From: Rhizobium sp. RM
GTDB lineage: Bacteria; Pseudomonadota; Alphaproteobacteria; Rhizobiales; Rhizobiaceae
Length of the DNA: 64,000 nt
Assembly: GCF_013390595.1 (NCBI RefSeq)
Contig: NZ_JACAWV010000002.1
Location: 248,001-312,000 of the forward strand
Direction of reading: 5' to 3'
The position numbers and the translations under genes were made by a program. Of the stretch, positions 10,781-19,898 are shown one piece after another (position 1 is the first letter of the stretch; each line of letters starts with the position of its first letter). The notes under the pieces are model-generated. The model worked only from the letters and a program-made list of their open reading frames with translations, did not search any database and was not told the DNA's origin.

Positions 10781-11187
10781 AGGTTTCGCGTGATCTGTAA
10801 CCGTTACCGGGGCAGCGAACTAGCGCGCCTAAGATCTGATCCTCCCAAGACTGACCGCGAAAACGACAAGAATTTAGACTTCTTGCCTCTTTTGTGAGCT
10901 AAAATTAGCCTAATCCCCCAGGCTTGTCATCTAATTTTTTGCATATTTGTTACAGTCGGCAAAAAATTCTCTGCGTTTCAATTTGTCGCACCCAATCAAG
11001 AATAATATTCCGATCAAAGCGTTTTGTGAGAACCGCGTGTCTCAAAATTGTCATGAAAACGCCCTGCGGCCCGTTTCAACGGCGGGTTTTCTTCTTCACC
11101 CGAAACGGTTATGTACGGCGCCAATATCCCTTTATTAGAGGCGATTCCCGCGTCAGTGGGCTCTCGCCAGATACAATGGAAGCCGTC
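10781..11187 (+). other. Leader/promoter region of proS, no gene seen
   Basis: Part of a 557-base gap (10631-11187). It is AT-rich at its 5' end and then GC-rich. An open frame continues upstream of proS to 10924, but it carries no family sequence and is rejected as coding. Inverted sequences GCGTTTT near 11020 and AAAACGC near 11055 and a small CCGTT/AACGG hairpin near 11080 followed by a TTTTC run could form a leader structure. No T-box or known riboswitch is recognised. Confidence 0.35.
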
Positions 11188-12510
11188 ATGCGTCTCAGCC
11201 GTTATTTTATGCCCATCCTGAAGGAAAATCCCAAGGAAGCGGAGATCGTTTCTCACCGTCTTATGTTGCGCGCAGGCATGATCCGGCAGCAGTCCGCCGG
11301 CATCTATTCCTGGCTGCCGCTCGGCAAGCGTGTGCTGGACAAGGTCAACGCGATCATCCGCGAAGAGCAGAATCGCTCCGGCGCCATCGAGCTTCTGATG
11401 CCGACCCTGCAGTCGGCCGAGCTGTGGCAGGAAAGCGGTCGTTATGACGACTACGGCAAGGAGATGCTGCGCATCAAGGACCGTCAGGATCGTCAGATGC
11501 TGTACGGCCCCACCAATGAGGAGATGATCACCGACATCTTCCGTTCCTACGTGAAGTCCTACAAGAACCTGCCGCTGAACCTCTACCACATTCAGCTCAA
11601 GTTCCGTGACGAGGTTCGTCCGCGTTTCGGCACCATGCGCTCGCGCGAGTTCCTGATGAAGGACGCCTATTCCTTCGATCTGACGAAGGAAGGCGCGATC
11701 CATTCCTATAACAAGATGTTCGTCGCCTATCTGCGTACGTTCGAGCGTCTGGGCCTGCGCGCCATTCCGATGCGCGCCGACACCGGCCCGATCGGCGGCA
11801 ACCATAGCCACGAGTTCATCATTCTGGCCGATACCGGCGAGTCGGAAGTTTTCTGCCACAAGAGCTTCCTCGATCGCGCCATCCCGTCCGTCGATACGGA
11901 TTTCGATGATGTGAACGCCCTGCAGGCCGTGTTCGACGAGTGGACGTCTGAATATGCCGCAACCTCGGAAATGCATGACGAAACGGCCTATGATGCGATC
12001 CCGGACGGCGAGCGGCTTTCCGCACGCGGTATTGAAGTCGGTCACATCTTCTACTTCGGCACCAAATATTCCGAGCCGATGGGCGCCAAGGTTCAGGGCG
12101 CAGATGGCAAGGAACACCTTGTCCACATGGGTTCTTATGGTATCGGCCCGACGCGCCTTGTTCCCGCCATCATTGAAGCCTCGCATGACGAGAACGGAAT
12201 CATCTGGCCTGCTTCGGTCGCGCCTTTCGACGTCGTCGTCATCAACATGAAGTCTGGCGATGCCGCCTGCGATGCGGCCTGCGAAAAGCTTTATTATTCG
12301 CTCACCGCAGCGGGCAAGGATGTTCTCTACGACGACACGGACGACCGTGCGGGCCAGAAGTTTGCAACTGCCGACCTGATCGGCGTTCCGTTGCAGATCA
12401 TCGTCGGTCCGCGTTCGGTTGCGAACGGCGAAGTCGAAGTCAAGAACCGCAGAACCGGCGAGCGCGAAACCGTTACGATCGAAGCTGCGATGAACAAGGT
12501 GCTTGGCTGA
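11188..12510 (+). CDS. proS: Prolyl-tRNA synthetase
   Basis: Class II aminoacyl-tRNA synthetase charging tRNA-Pro. Start ATG 11188 ([19 protein letters not shown]) gives 440 residues, the length of the short alphaproteobacterial ProS that lacks the editing (INS) domain. Class II motif 2 is seen in [21 protein letters not shown] (residues about 138-157), and motif 3 in [16 protein letters not shown]. The anticodon-binding domain follows from about residue 335. The frame is open upstream to 10924 but this extension is not ProS-like. lolC follows after 22 bases. Confidence 0.96.
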   Translation: MRLSRYFMPILKENPKEAEIVSHRLMLRAGMIRQQSAGIYSWLPLGKRVLDKVNAIIREEQNRSGAIELLMPTLQSAELWQESGRYDDYGKEMLRIKDRQDRQMLYGPTNEEMITDIFRSYVKSYKNLPLNLYHIQLKFRDEVRPRFGTMRSREFLMKDAYSFDLTKEGAIHSYNKMFVAYLRTFERLGLRAIPMRADTGPIGGNHSHEFIILADTGESEVFCHKSFLDRAIPSVDTDFDDVNALQAVFDEWTSEYAATSEMHDETAYDAIPDGERLSARGIEVGHIFYFGTKYSEPMGAKVQGADGKEHLVHMGSYGIGPTRLVPAIIEASHDENGIIWPASVAPFDVVVINMKSGDAACDAACEKLYYSLTAAGKDVLYDDTDDRAGQKFATADLIGVPLQIIVGPRSVANGEVEVKNRRTGERETVTIEAAMNKVLG

Positions 12511-12532
12511 GAAGCCGGATCGAGGAGACGAC

Positions 12533-13840
12533 ATGGCAAAAGCCGAGGCTGACAAAAGTGCGGCAGCTTCCGTAAAGGAAACTGCCGCCCGGCCGTTTTC
12601 TGCGTTTGAACGCATGGTGGCCTGGCGCTACCTGCGTTCGCGGCGCAAGGAAGCATTCATTTCCGTCATCGCCGGCTTTTCCTTCGTTGGAATCATGCTG
12701 GGTGTGGCGACACTCATCATCGTCATGGCGGTGATGAACGGTTTCCGTACCGAGCTGATTTCCCGCATTCTCGGCATCAACGGTCACATGATCGTGCAGC
12801 CGATCGATACGCCTTTCAACAATTACGACGATCTGGCAAAGAAGTTCGGCGCCGTCCCGGGCGTCACCATGGCCCTGCCGCTGGTGGAGGGCCAGACGCT
12901 GGCCTCCGGCCGTGGCGGTGCAGGTTCCGGCGCTCTGGTGCGCGGCGTTCGCACCGAAGACATCGAGAAGATCAAGGAAGTCTCCTCCAACGTGAAGACG
13001 GGCGATCTCGTCGGTTTCATGTCGGGCGAGGGCGTTCTGGTCGGCTCCAGGCTCGCCTCACAGCTCGGCGTGACGGCAGGCGATGACATCACACTGATTT
13101 CGCCGGAAGGCGACGTGACGCCGATGGGCGTCAATCCGCGCGTCAAATCCTACAAGATCTCCGGCGTCTTCGAGATCGGCATGTCGGAATATGATGCGTC
13201 GATGATCTATATGCCGCTCAGCGAGGCGCAGCTCTATTTCAATGCCGAGGGCATCGTCCAGTCGATCGAGCTTTACGTCAGCCACCCCGACAATGTTGAC
13301 GGCATCAGGCCGCTTGTCGAGCAGGCTGCCGAACGGCAGGTCTATATCACCGACTGGCGACAACGAAACCAGACCTTCTTCTCCGCCCTTCAGGTGGAAC
13401 GAAACGTGATGTTCATGATCCTGACGCTGATCGTTCTGGTCGCGGCGCTGAACATCATTTCCGGTCTCATCATGCTGGTGAAGGACAAGGGCAGCGATAT
13501 CGCCATCCTGCGCACCATGGGTGCGAGTTCAGGCTCGGTCATGCGCATCTTCTTCATGACTGGCGCGGCCATCGGTATCGTCGGCACCTTTGCCGGTGTG
13601 GCGCTTGGCATCCTTGTGTGTCTGAACGTGGAATCGATCCGCCAGTTCTTCTCCTGGGTGTCCGGTACCGTGCTCTTCGATCCGCAGCTTTATTTCCTCA
13701 GCCAGCTTCCGGCGGAAATGGATGTAAGCGAAACGATCTCCGTCATCATCATGGCGCTGACGCTGTCTTTCCTGGCAACCATCTTCCCTGCATGGCGGGC
13801 TTCCAAGCTCGATCCGGTTCAGGCTCTGCGTTACGAATAA
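12533..13840 (+). CDS. lolC: Lipoprotein-releasing ABC transporter permease LolC/E
   Basis: Inner-membrane permease that extracts outer-membrane lipoproteins and hands them to LolA. 435 residues: cytoplasmic N-terminus, one helix near residues 40-65, a large periplasmic MacB-PCD-like domain, then three FtsX-type helices in the last 180 residues with MVKDKGSDIAILRTMGAS. Start ATG 12533 has a GAGGAG site eight bases upstream. Only one permease gene accompanies lolD, as usual in alphaproteobacteria, so it probably works as a homodimer (LolF-like). Forms an operon with proS and lolD. Confidence 0.93.
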   Translation: MAKAEADKSAAASVKETAARPFSAFERMVAWRYLRSRRKEAFISVIAGFSFVGIMLGVATLIIVMAVMNGFRTELISRILGINGHMIVQPIDTPFNNYDDLAKKFGAVPGVTMALPLVEGQTLASGRGGAGSGALVRGVRTEDIEKIKEVSSNVKTGDLVGFMSGEGVLVGSRLASQLGVTAGDDITLISPEGDVTPMGVNPRVKSYKISGVFEIGMSEYDASMIYMPLSEAQLYFNAEGIVQSIELYVSHPDNVDGIRPLVEQAAERQVYITDWRQRNQTFFSALQVERNVMFMILTLIVLVAALNIISGLIMLVKDKGSDIAILRTMGASSGSVMRIFFMTGAAIGIVGTFAGVALGILVCLNVESIRQFFSWVSGTVLFDPQLYFLSQLPAEMDVSETISVIIMALTLSFLATIFPAWRASKLDPVQALRYE

Positions 13841-13855
13841 GGACCGCTTCCCGAT

Positions 13856-14539
13856 ATGGCTAAAAAAACTGTGCTGCGGCTTACCGGCATCGAGCGGACC
13901 TACGGTCAGGGTGAAACCTCGCTGTCCATTCTGCGCAAGGCCGAATTTGAAATGAAGAGCGGCGAGATGGTAGCACTGGTCGCTCCATCCGGAACGGGCA
14001 AGTCGACCCTGCTGCATCTGGCTGGGCTGCTGGAACATTCCGATGCGGGCGAGGTCTTCATCAATGGCCAGCCCTGCAGCGATCTGGGTGACGAGGCCCG
14101 CACGGCAATCCGCCGAAGCGATATCGGCTTCGTCTATCAGTTCCATCACCTGCTGCCGGAGTTCACCGCGCTGGAGAACGTGATGATGCCGCAGTTGATC
14201 GCCGGTCTTTCGAACAAGGAAGCGGCAGCACGCGCCAGTGCGCTGCTCGACTACATGCGTGTAGGTCACCGCGCCGAACATCGCCCGGCCGAGCTGTCAG
14301 GCGGTGAGCAGCAACGTGTGGCGATTGCCCGCGCCGTGGCCAATGCGCCGCTGCTGCTGCTCGCTGACGAGCCTACCGGCAACCTCGATCCCGAGACGGC
14401 GCATTATGTGTTCGACGCGCTGGAGGCGCTGGTGCGCCAGTCCGGTCTTGCGGCGTTGATCGCCACCCACAATCACGAACTTGCTGCTCGTATGGATCGC
14501 CGTGTGACGCTGTCAGAAGGCAAGATCGTCGATTTCTGA
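13856..14539 (+). CDS. lolD: Lipoprotein-releasing ABC transporter ATP-binding protein LolD
   Basis: ATPase that powers lipoprotein release with LolC/E. 227 residues. Walker A APSGTGKS at residues 44-51, Q-loop [14 protein letters not shown] signature [14 protein letters not shown], Walker [13 protein letters not shown] and the H-loop ATHN are all intact. It starts 15 bases after lolC and ends before a terminator. Confidence 0.96.
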   Translation: MAKKTVLRLTGIERTYGQGETSLSILRKAEFEMKSGEMVALVAPSGTGKSTLLHLAGLLEHSDAGEVFINGQPCSDLGDEARTAIRRSDIGFVYQFHHLLPEFTALENVMMPQLIAGLSNKEAAARASALLDYMRVGHRAEHRPAELSGGEQQRVAIARAVANAPLLLLADEPTGNLDPETAHYVFDALEALVRQSGLAALIATHNHELAARMDRRVTLSEGKIVDF

Positions 14540-14617
14540 TCACGGCGGAAGCCTGGCGATTTTGGGCTGAGAGGAACATCCACTCAGCCGCTTTGTTCTC
14601 CACACCAGAATTTTTTC

Positions 14618-14651
14618 AACCCGAAGGCGCTTTCTGCACCTTCGGGTTTTT
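14618..14651 (+). terminator. Intrinsic terminator of the proS-lolCD operon
   Basis: AACCCGAAGG (14618-14627) pairs perfectly with CCTTCGGGTT (14639-14648), eleven-base loop, followed by TTT and a second T-run TTTT after CG. Confidence 0.9.
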
Positions 14652-14739
14652 CGTTTTGGAGTCAAAGGCTTGCTTTGGAGGCAAGGGAACCCGGACTCGA
14701 TTCTGCCGTTTGTACAAGACAGAAGCGGGCAAAAGCCTG

Positions 14740-14774
14740 TTGACAATGAAACAAAATGAGAACAAAGGTGGAAC
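14740..14774 (+). promoter_or_regulatory. SOS (LexA) box downstream of a TTGACA -35-like element
   Basis: GAAC-N7-GAAC at 14760-14774 (GAACAAAGGTGGAAC) is an exact match to the alphaproteobacterial LexA operator (GTTCN7GTTC and its complement). A perfect -35 hexamer TTGACA lies at 14740-14745, so a bound repressor would cover the -10 region; the -10 itself is not obvious. It controls the 28-codon frame at 14797 and possibly dnaE. Confidence 0.75.
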
Positions 14775-14796
14775 ATAACGAGTAAGGAGAGACCAA

Positions 14797-14883
14797 ATGA
14801 CTGATTTCGTTCGTGACGTCGCCGCTTTCACCTCGATCGCCGTTTTTGTCGCTAGCTTTTCGATGATCCTCACTGCCCTCTGA
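14797..14883 (+). CDS. 28-residue SOS-controlled single-helix membrane peptide (SidA-like architecture)
   Basis: ATG 14797 to TGA 14883. The ATG has an excellent ribosome binding site, AAGGAGA at 14784-14790, six bases upstream. The peptide begins MTDFVRD and ends SMILTAL; residues 8-28 are one hydrophobic helix (VAAFTSIAVFVASFS), so it should be an inner-membrane peptide with a short N-terminal cytoplasmic tail. A LexA box and TTGACA element precede it directly, and dnaE follows after 116 bases. Caulobacter SidA is a 29-residue, LexA-controlled inner-membrane division inhibitor acting on FtsW/FtsN; size, topology and control agree. Homology to SidA is inference, not shown by sequence comparison. 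Confidence 0.75.
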   Translation: MTDFVRDVAAFTSIAVFVASFSMILTAL

Positions 14884-14886
14884 TGG

Positions 14887-14920
14887 CAGGCTTGAATTGG
14901 CTGGCTTGAATTCAAGCCTG
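14887..14920. repeat. Nested palindrome and direct repeat before dnaE
   Basis: CAGGCTTGAATT (14887-14898) pairs with AATTCAAGCCTG (14909-14920), and inside it GGCTTGAATTCAAGCC (14903-14918) is a perfect 16-base palindrome; GGCTTGAATT also occurs twice as a direct repeat. Two alternative hairpins are possible. No T-run follows. Position between the SOS peptide and dnaE suggests an operator or an mRNA element. Confidence 0.55.
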
Positions 14921-14999
14921 AATATGTCCCTCTTGCCTGTGGACTTTACCGCCCGGAAGTTCGAAAATCGGCCGCGATTCAGAATGACGGGATGACGGA

Positions 15000-17900
15000 A
15001 TGGGCGAGATGACTGCAAGCGGCGAAACCTCGGGCGAAAAACTGACGACGCCCGGTTTTGTCCATCTGCGGGTTCACTCCGCTTACTCCCTGCTTGAGGG
15101 GGCGCTTCCCCTCAAGAAGATCATGTCGAAGGCGGTGGCAGACGGCCAGCCGGCCATTGCCATCACCGATACGAACAACCTTTTCGTTGCGCTCGAGTTT
15201 TCCGAAAAGGCGCGTGATGAGGGTCTGCAGCCGATCATCGGCTGTCAGGTTTCCATCGACATGCAGGATGCGGTGGAAGACCGTCGCAACAACAATGCAC
15301 ATCTCGCAAAACTTCCTTCCATCGTGCTGCTTGCTGCCGATGCGCAAGGCTATGAGCGTCTGGTGGACCTCGTCAGCCGCGCTTACCTAGAAGGTGAGGG
15401 CAGCGGGCACCATGCGGTCAACATCTCCCGTGCCTGGCTGGAGGAAAGTTCCAATGCCGGCCTGATTGCCCTGACCGGTGCTTCGGGCGGCCCAATCGAT
15501 ATCGCCTTGCGGGAAGGTCATGCCGATCAGGCGAAAGACCGGCTGCTGACATTGAAGTCTCTGTTCGGTGACAGGCTCTATATCGAGCTGCAGCGGCAGG
15601 GCAATTTCGACCGTGCCCATGAACGGCGGATGATCGGTCTTGCCTTCGAGCACGAGGTTCCGCTGGTTGCCACCAACGAGGCGTTTTTCCCGTCGAAGGC
15701 CGACTATGAGGCGCATGACGCCCTGATGGCGGTGGCGCACAATGCCATCGTGTCCGATGACAGCCGTTTCCGCCTGACACCGGACCACTATCTGAAAAGC
15801 CGCGCCGAGATGATGGCGCTGTTCGCCGACGTTCCCGAGGCTCTGGAAAACACCGTCGAGATTGCGCTGCGCTGCTCCTACGTTCTGAAGAAGCGTGGAC
15901 CGATTCTGCCGCGCTTTACCGGCGCCAGCGACGATCCGGAGGCGGCGGAACGCGCCGAGTCCGGCGAGCTTCGCCGTCAGGCCGTCGAAGGTCTGAATGA
16001 TCGTCTGGCCGCACTCGGCATGGCGGCTGGTTATACGGAACAGGAGTACCGCGACAGGCTCGATTTCGAACTCGGCGTTATCGAACGCATGAAGTTTCCC
16101 GGCTACTTCCTGATCGTTGCCGACTTCATCAAATGGGCCAAGCAGCACGATATTCCCGTTGGTCCCGGCCGCGGTTCGGGTGCGGGCTCGCTCGTTGCCT
16201 ACGCGCTGACGATCACCGACGTCGACCCCTTGCGTTTCTCGCTGCTGTTCGAGCGCTTCCTCAACCCGGAACGCGTATCGATGCCTGACTTCGATATCGA
16301 CTTCTGCCAGGATCGTCGCGAAGAGGTGATCCGCTATGTGCAGCGGAAATATGGTCGCGAGCAGGTGGCGCAGATCATTACCTTCGGTTCGTTGCAGGCG
16401 CGCGCCGCGTTGCGCGACGTCGGCCGCGTGCTGGAAATGCCCTACGGCCAGGTCGACAAAATCTGTAAGCTGGTGCCGAACAATCCGGCAAATCCAACGC
16501 CCCTGTCGAAGGCGATTGAGGAAGAGCCGCGCCTGCAGGAAGAGGCCGACAAGGAACCGGTCGTTGCCCGCCTGCTGGATATCGCCCAGAAGATCGAAGG
16601 GCTTTATCGCCACGCATCGACCCACGCCGCCGGTATCGTTATTGGCGACAGGCCGCTGTCGCAGCTCGTGCCGATGTATCGCGATCCGCGTTCGGACATG
16701 CCCGTCACCCAGTTCAACATGAAGTGGGTGGAAAGCGCCGGTCTCGTCAAATTCGACTTCCTCGGCCTGAAAACACTCACGGTTCTGAAGGTCGCGGTGG
16801 ATTTCGTCGCCAAGCGCGGCGTCAGTGTCGACCTTGCCGCGATCCCGCTCGATGATCCGAAAACCTATGAAATGCTGTCCCGCGGCGAGACCATCGGCGT
16901 CTTCCAGGTGGAAAGTGCGGGCATGCGCAAAGCCCTGATCGGCATGCGGCCCGACTGCATCGAGGACATCATTGCGCTGGTCGCCCTTTACCGTCCGGGC
17001 CCGATGGAAAACATTCCGGTCTACAACGCCCGTAAACACGGTGAGGAAGAGATCGAGTCGATCCATCCGACCATCGATCATCTCCTGAAGGAAACGCAGG
17101 GCGTTATCGTCTATCAGGAACAGGTGATGCAGATCGCCCAGGTTCTGTCCGGTTATTCGCTTGGCGAAGCCGATCTTCTGCGCCGCGCCATGGGTAAGAA
17201 GATCAAGGAGGAAATGGACAAGCAGCGCGAACGTTTCGTGGATGGCGCGATCAAGAATGGCGTATCGAAGGCTCAGTCCGATACGATCTTCGATCTTCTC
17301 GCCAAGTTCGCGAACTACGGCTTCAACAAGTCACACGCAGCCGCTTACGCTATCGTCTCCTACCAGACCGCCTACATGAAGGCGCACTATCCGGTCGAGT
17401 TCCTGGCTGCGTCGATGACGCTCGATATGGCCAACACGGAAAAGCTCAACGATTTCCGTCAGGATGCCGGTCGTCTTGGTATCGAGATCGTTGCACCATC
17501 GGTGCAGACCTCCTATCGCCAGTTCGAAACGGGTGAGAGCCGCATCTATTATTCGCTCGCCGCCATCAAGGGCGTCGGCGAGGGCGCGGTCGAACACATC
17601 GTTGCGGTGCGTGGTGACAAGCCGTTTTCGAGCCTTGAAGATTTCTGCCTGCGTATCGATCCCAAACAGATCAACCGGCGCGTACTGGAAAGCCTTATCA
17701 ATGCCGGCGCCTTCGACTGCTTCGGCAAGGATCGAGCCGAACTGATTGGCGGTCTCGATCGCATCATGGGCTATTCGCAGCGCGCGCAGGAAAGCCGTGT
17801 CACCGGCCAGTCGGACATGTTCGGCTCTGGCGGCGCAAGCGGTCCGGAAAAGCTGGTTCTGCCGGCCTTCCAGCCCTGGCTTGCCTCGGAAAAGCTGCTG

Positions 17901-18503
17901 CGTGAATATCAGGTGCTCGGTTTTTACCTCACCGCGCATCCGCTCGATACCTATAAGCCCATTCTCGAAAAACTCCGGGTGCAGACCTTCGCGGATTTCT
18001 CCGGCGCGGTGAAACAGGGCGCGACAGCCGGGCGTCTGGCCGGCACCGTTACCGGCAAGCAGGAGCGCAAGACACGCACCGGCAACAAGATGGGTATCAT
18101 CACCTTCTCGGATTCATCCGGCCAGTTTGAAGCCGTGCTGTTTTCCGAAGGTCTCGGGCAGTATCGTGACCTGCTCGAAGTCGGCAAGTCGCTGGTAATC
18201 ACCGTTCAAGCCGAAGAGCGGCCGGAAGGCATCGGACTGCGTATCCAGACGGCGCAGTCGCTGGAGGAGAAATCCGTGCAGATGCAGAAGGCGCTGCGCG
18301 TTTACGTCCGTGATTCCGGTCCTTTGAAAACCGTAGCGCGCCACCTCAACACCAGAGGCGATGGCTCGGTGTATTTCATCGTCATCAAGGACGAGGGAAG
18401 CCGTGAGATCGAGGTGGAACTGACGGAGAAATACCGCATCTCGCCGGAAATCGCCGCCGCCTTGCGCTCGGCACCCGGCGTCGTGGACGTCGAACTGGTC
18501 TGA
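15000..18503 (+). CDS. dnaE: DNA polymerase III subunit alpha
   Basis: Replicative DNA polymerase catalytic subunit, 1167 residues. N-terminal PHP domain starts with FVHLRVHSAYSLLEG (about residues 20-34); catalytic aspartates D430, D432 in PDFDIDF; the fingers/beta-binding region with FNKSHAAAYA; tandem HhH; an OB fold near residues 1010-1090. This is the dnaE1 type, not the error-prone ImuC/DnaE2. Start at ATG 15000; ATG 15009 in frame is an alternative. No strong ribosome binding site is seen, so coupling or leader control is possible. The upstream SOS box may affect it. Confidence 0.95.
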   Translation: MGEMTASGETSGEKLTTPGFVHLRVHSAYSLLEGALPLKKIMSKAVADGQPAIAITDTNNLFVALEFSEKARDEGLQPIIGCQVSIDMQDAVEDRRNNNAHLAKLPSIVLLAADAQGYERLVDLVSRAYLEGEGSGHHAVNISRAWLEESSNAGLIALTGASGGPIDIALREGHADQAKDRLLTLKSLFGDRLYIELQRQGNFDRAHERRMIGLAFEHEVPLVATNEAFFPSKADYEAHDALMAVAHNAIVSDDSRFRLTPDHYLKSRAEMMALFADVPEALENTVEIALRCSYVLKKRGPILPRFTGASDDPEAAERAESGELRRQAVEGLNDRLAALGMAAGYTEQEYRDRLDFELGVIERMKFPGYFLIVADFIKWAKQHDIPVGPGRGSGAGSLVAYALTITDVDPLRFSLLFERFLNPERVSMPDFDIDFCQDRREEVIRYVQRKYGREQVAQIITFGSLQARAALRDVGRVLEMPYGQVDKICKLVPNNPANPTPLSKAIEEEPRLQEEADKEPVVARLLDIAQKIEGLYRHASTHAAGIVIGDRPLSQLVPMYRDPRSDMPVTQFNMKWVESAGLVKFDFLGLKTLTVLKVAVDFVAKRGVSVDLAAIPLDDPKTYEMLSRGETIGVFQVESAGMRKALIGMRPDCIEDIIALVALYRPGPMENIPVYNARKHGEEEIESIHPTIDHLLKETQGVIVYQEQVMQIAQVLSGYSLGEADLLRRAMGKKIKEEMDKQRERFVDGAIKNGVSKAQSDTIFDLLAKFANYGFNKSHAAAYAIVSYQTAYMKAHYPVEFLAASMTLDMANTEKLNDFRQDAGRLGIEIVAPSVQTSYRQFETGESRIYYSLAAIKGVGEGAVEHIVAVRGDKPFSSLEDFCLRIDPKQINRRVLESLINAGAFDCFGKDRAELIGGLDRIMGYSQRAQESRVTGQSDMFGSGGASGPEKLVLPAFQPWLASEKLLREYQVLGFYLTAHPLDTYKPILEKLRVQTFADFSGAVKQGATAGRLAGTVTGKQERKTRTGNKMGIITFSDSSGQFEAVLFSEGLGQYRDLLEVGKSLVITVQAEERPEGIGLRIQTAQSLEEKSVQMQKALRVYVRDSGPLKTVARHLNTRGDGSVYFIVIKDEGSREIEVELTEKYRISPEIAAALRSAPGVVDVELV

Positions 18504-18513
18504 TCCTGAAGGT

Positions 18514-19752
18514 TCAGACCGGCCCTTCCTTCGTCACCGTGATGAAATCCGTGCCTTGGCCCGTTTCCATCGCATGGCTGAGATCCGACACCGTGATCGA
18601 GCTTCCGGTCGACAGCTCTTCCTCGATCCTCTCACGGATGTCTTTCGGGATGTCGATGCGGTCGAGCACGGCGCTTAGCTGATCGAAACCGCCAGGTGCC
18701 TCTGCCTCGGTGATCCCAAGCCGTTTACGGGCTGCTGCCGGCAGGTGGTTTTCCAGCGTCATGCCGTTCCATTCGGCATGACCGCTGTCGCGATCGACAG
18801 AAACCGCCTCGAAGAAATGTGTGCCGAGCGCGATGTTGGGGTCCTTGATGTCGACGGGCGCTTCAAACAGCGGCTTGAAGTCCTGCCGCACCATGATCTG
18901 GCCACTTGGCGCGTGGTCTTCTCCGGCGGATTGGTAGAGTGCCCTGGTAAAGGCATCCGTCAGCAGCGGGCCGGTCGTTTTCATGCCCTTCCAGCGTTTG
19001 AAGCCATTGATGGCGCTGATGGTCATCTCGCCCGCGTAACCGTCGGCCGTGCCGGCATCAAAGCCGAGCCGGGTCAGAAGTGACTGGATATCCATGACTT
19101 TCTCTCGCTCGCCACGGCGGGTGATGAGAATGCGTAGCGGTGCGGACTGCTTTTCCCTGACCGCCGGCTTGATGGCGTTGGTGCGCTCGTTGACGGCAAC
19201 CTCGACTGAACCAAGGGCGGTGTCGAATGTCGCCGGGCGCAGTTCTACGTCGGAAAGCAGCAGCTTGCCGTCATCGGAATCGTCGCGCGGCTGGAACAGG
19301 GCGGGATGCTGCACGAAGCGCAGCGAGACAGGTGCACCGGTGATGATCACATGAACACCGCGATCGGTCTGGCTAAACAGTGACTGAGCGAACTTGGAGG
19401 GCAACCGTACGCATCCGTGCGAGGCCGGATAGTTCGGCACCTTGCCTTCATGCAGTGCAATGCCGGACCATGTCAGCCGTTGCATGAACGGCATGGGCGC
19501 GGCCGAATAGATGTTGGACTCGTGATATTTGCGCTTTTCCAGAATGGAGAAGATGCCGCTTGGCGTTTCATGTCCCGCCTTGCCGCTCGAAATCTTCGAG
19601 GTGGCGATGATTTCACCATTCTCGTAAAGCGCCAGCGATTGCTCGCTTTTCGAGACGACGATCTGGAGCGATTTCTGGTCGGCAGCAAGAGCTGGAAAGG
19701 CAAGAATGCTGGCCGACAACATGCCGGTCAGGAGACGCAGGCGAAGGGACAT
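18514..19752 (-). CDS. L,D-transpeptidase family protein (YkuD domain, exported)
   Basis: Exported peptidoglycan enzyme that would form 3-3 cross-links or anchor proteins. 412 residues from ATG 19752 (MSLRLRLLTGMLSASILAF), which begins a clear signal peptide cut near Ala23; a 13-residue upstream extension is unlikely. YkuD domain at about 27-150 with H101 and the active motif SHGCVR (111-116, nucleophile C114). A peptidoglycan-binding-like segment with DIQSLLTRLGFDAGTADGYAG follows at about 215-265; the last 130 residues are unassigned. Agrobacterium, which grows from the pole, has many such enzymes. Convergent with dnaE, 10 bases apart. Confidence 0.88.
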   Translation of the reverse strand: MSLRLRLLTGMLSASILAFPALAADQKSLQIVVSKSEQSLALYENGEIIATSKISSGKAGHETPSGIFSILEKRKYHESNIYSAAPMPFMQRLTWSGIALHEGKVPNYPASHGCVRLPSKFAQSLFSQTDRGVHVIITGAPVSLRFVQHPALFQPRDDSDDGKLLLSDVELRPATFDTALGSVEVAVNERTNAIKPAVREKQSAPLRILITRRGEREKVMDIQSLLTRLGFDAGTADGYAGEMTISAINGFKRWKGMKTTGPLLTDAFTRALYQSAGEDHAPSGQIMVRQDFKPLFEAPVDIKDPNIALGTHFFEAVSVDRDSGHAEWNGMTLENHLPAAARKRLGITEAEAPGGFDQLSAVLDRIDIPKDIRERIEEELSTGSSITVSDLSHAMETGQGTDFITVTKEGPV

Positions 19753-19800
19753 GACGCAATACACCACATGTACAAAACTGCCTCTACTCAACCATGTTAA

Positions 19801-19820
19801 GTTTAAGGAAGTTTAAGGAC
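19801..19820. repeat. Tandem 10-base repeat upstream of the L,D-transpeptidase gene
   Basis: GTTTAAGGAA followed directly by GTTTAAGGAC, with a further TTAA just before (19798). Located 48-68 bases upstream of the transpeptidase start on the minus strand, where it reads as repeated CCTTAAAC. It may be a regulator site; the TTAA spacing (6) differs from the CtrA consensus (7). Confidence 0.35.
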
Positions 19821-19898
19821 GGCCTTGTCTGTGCCATCACGAGATTGTGTAAATGCTAAAATAACCCCGCATTTGTCGGCGCGGGCTGAATGCAGCCT

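Noticed and set aside
10924-11187. N-terminal extension of proS to 10924
   Set aside because: Adds 88 residues not found in ProS; ATG 11188 gives the standard 440-residue protein.
11014-12615. 533-codon minus-strand frame opposite proS
   Set aside because: Opposite a certain aminoacyl-tRNA synthetase gene; no recognisable domain.
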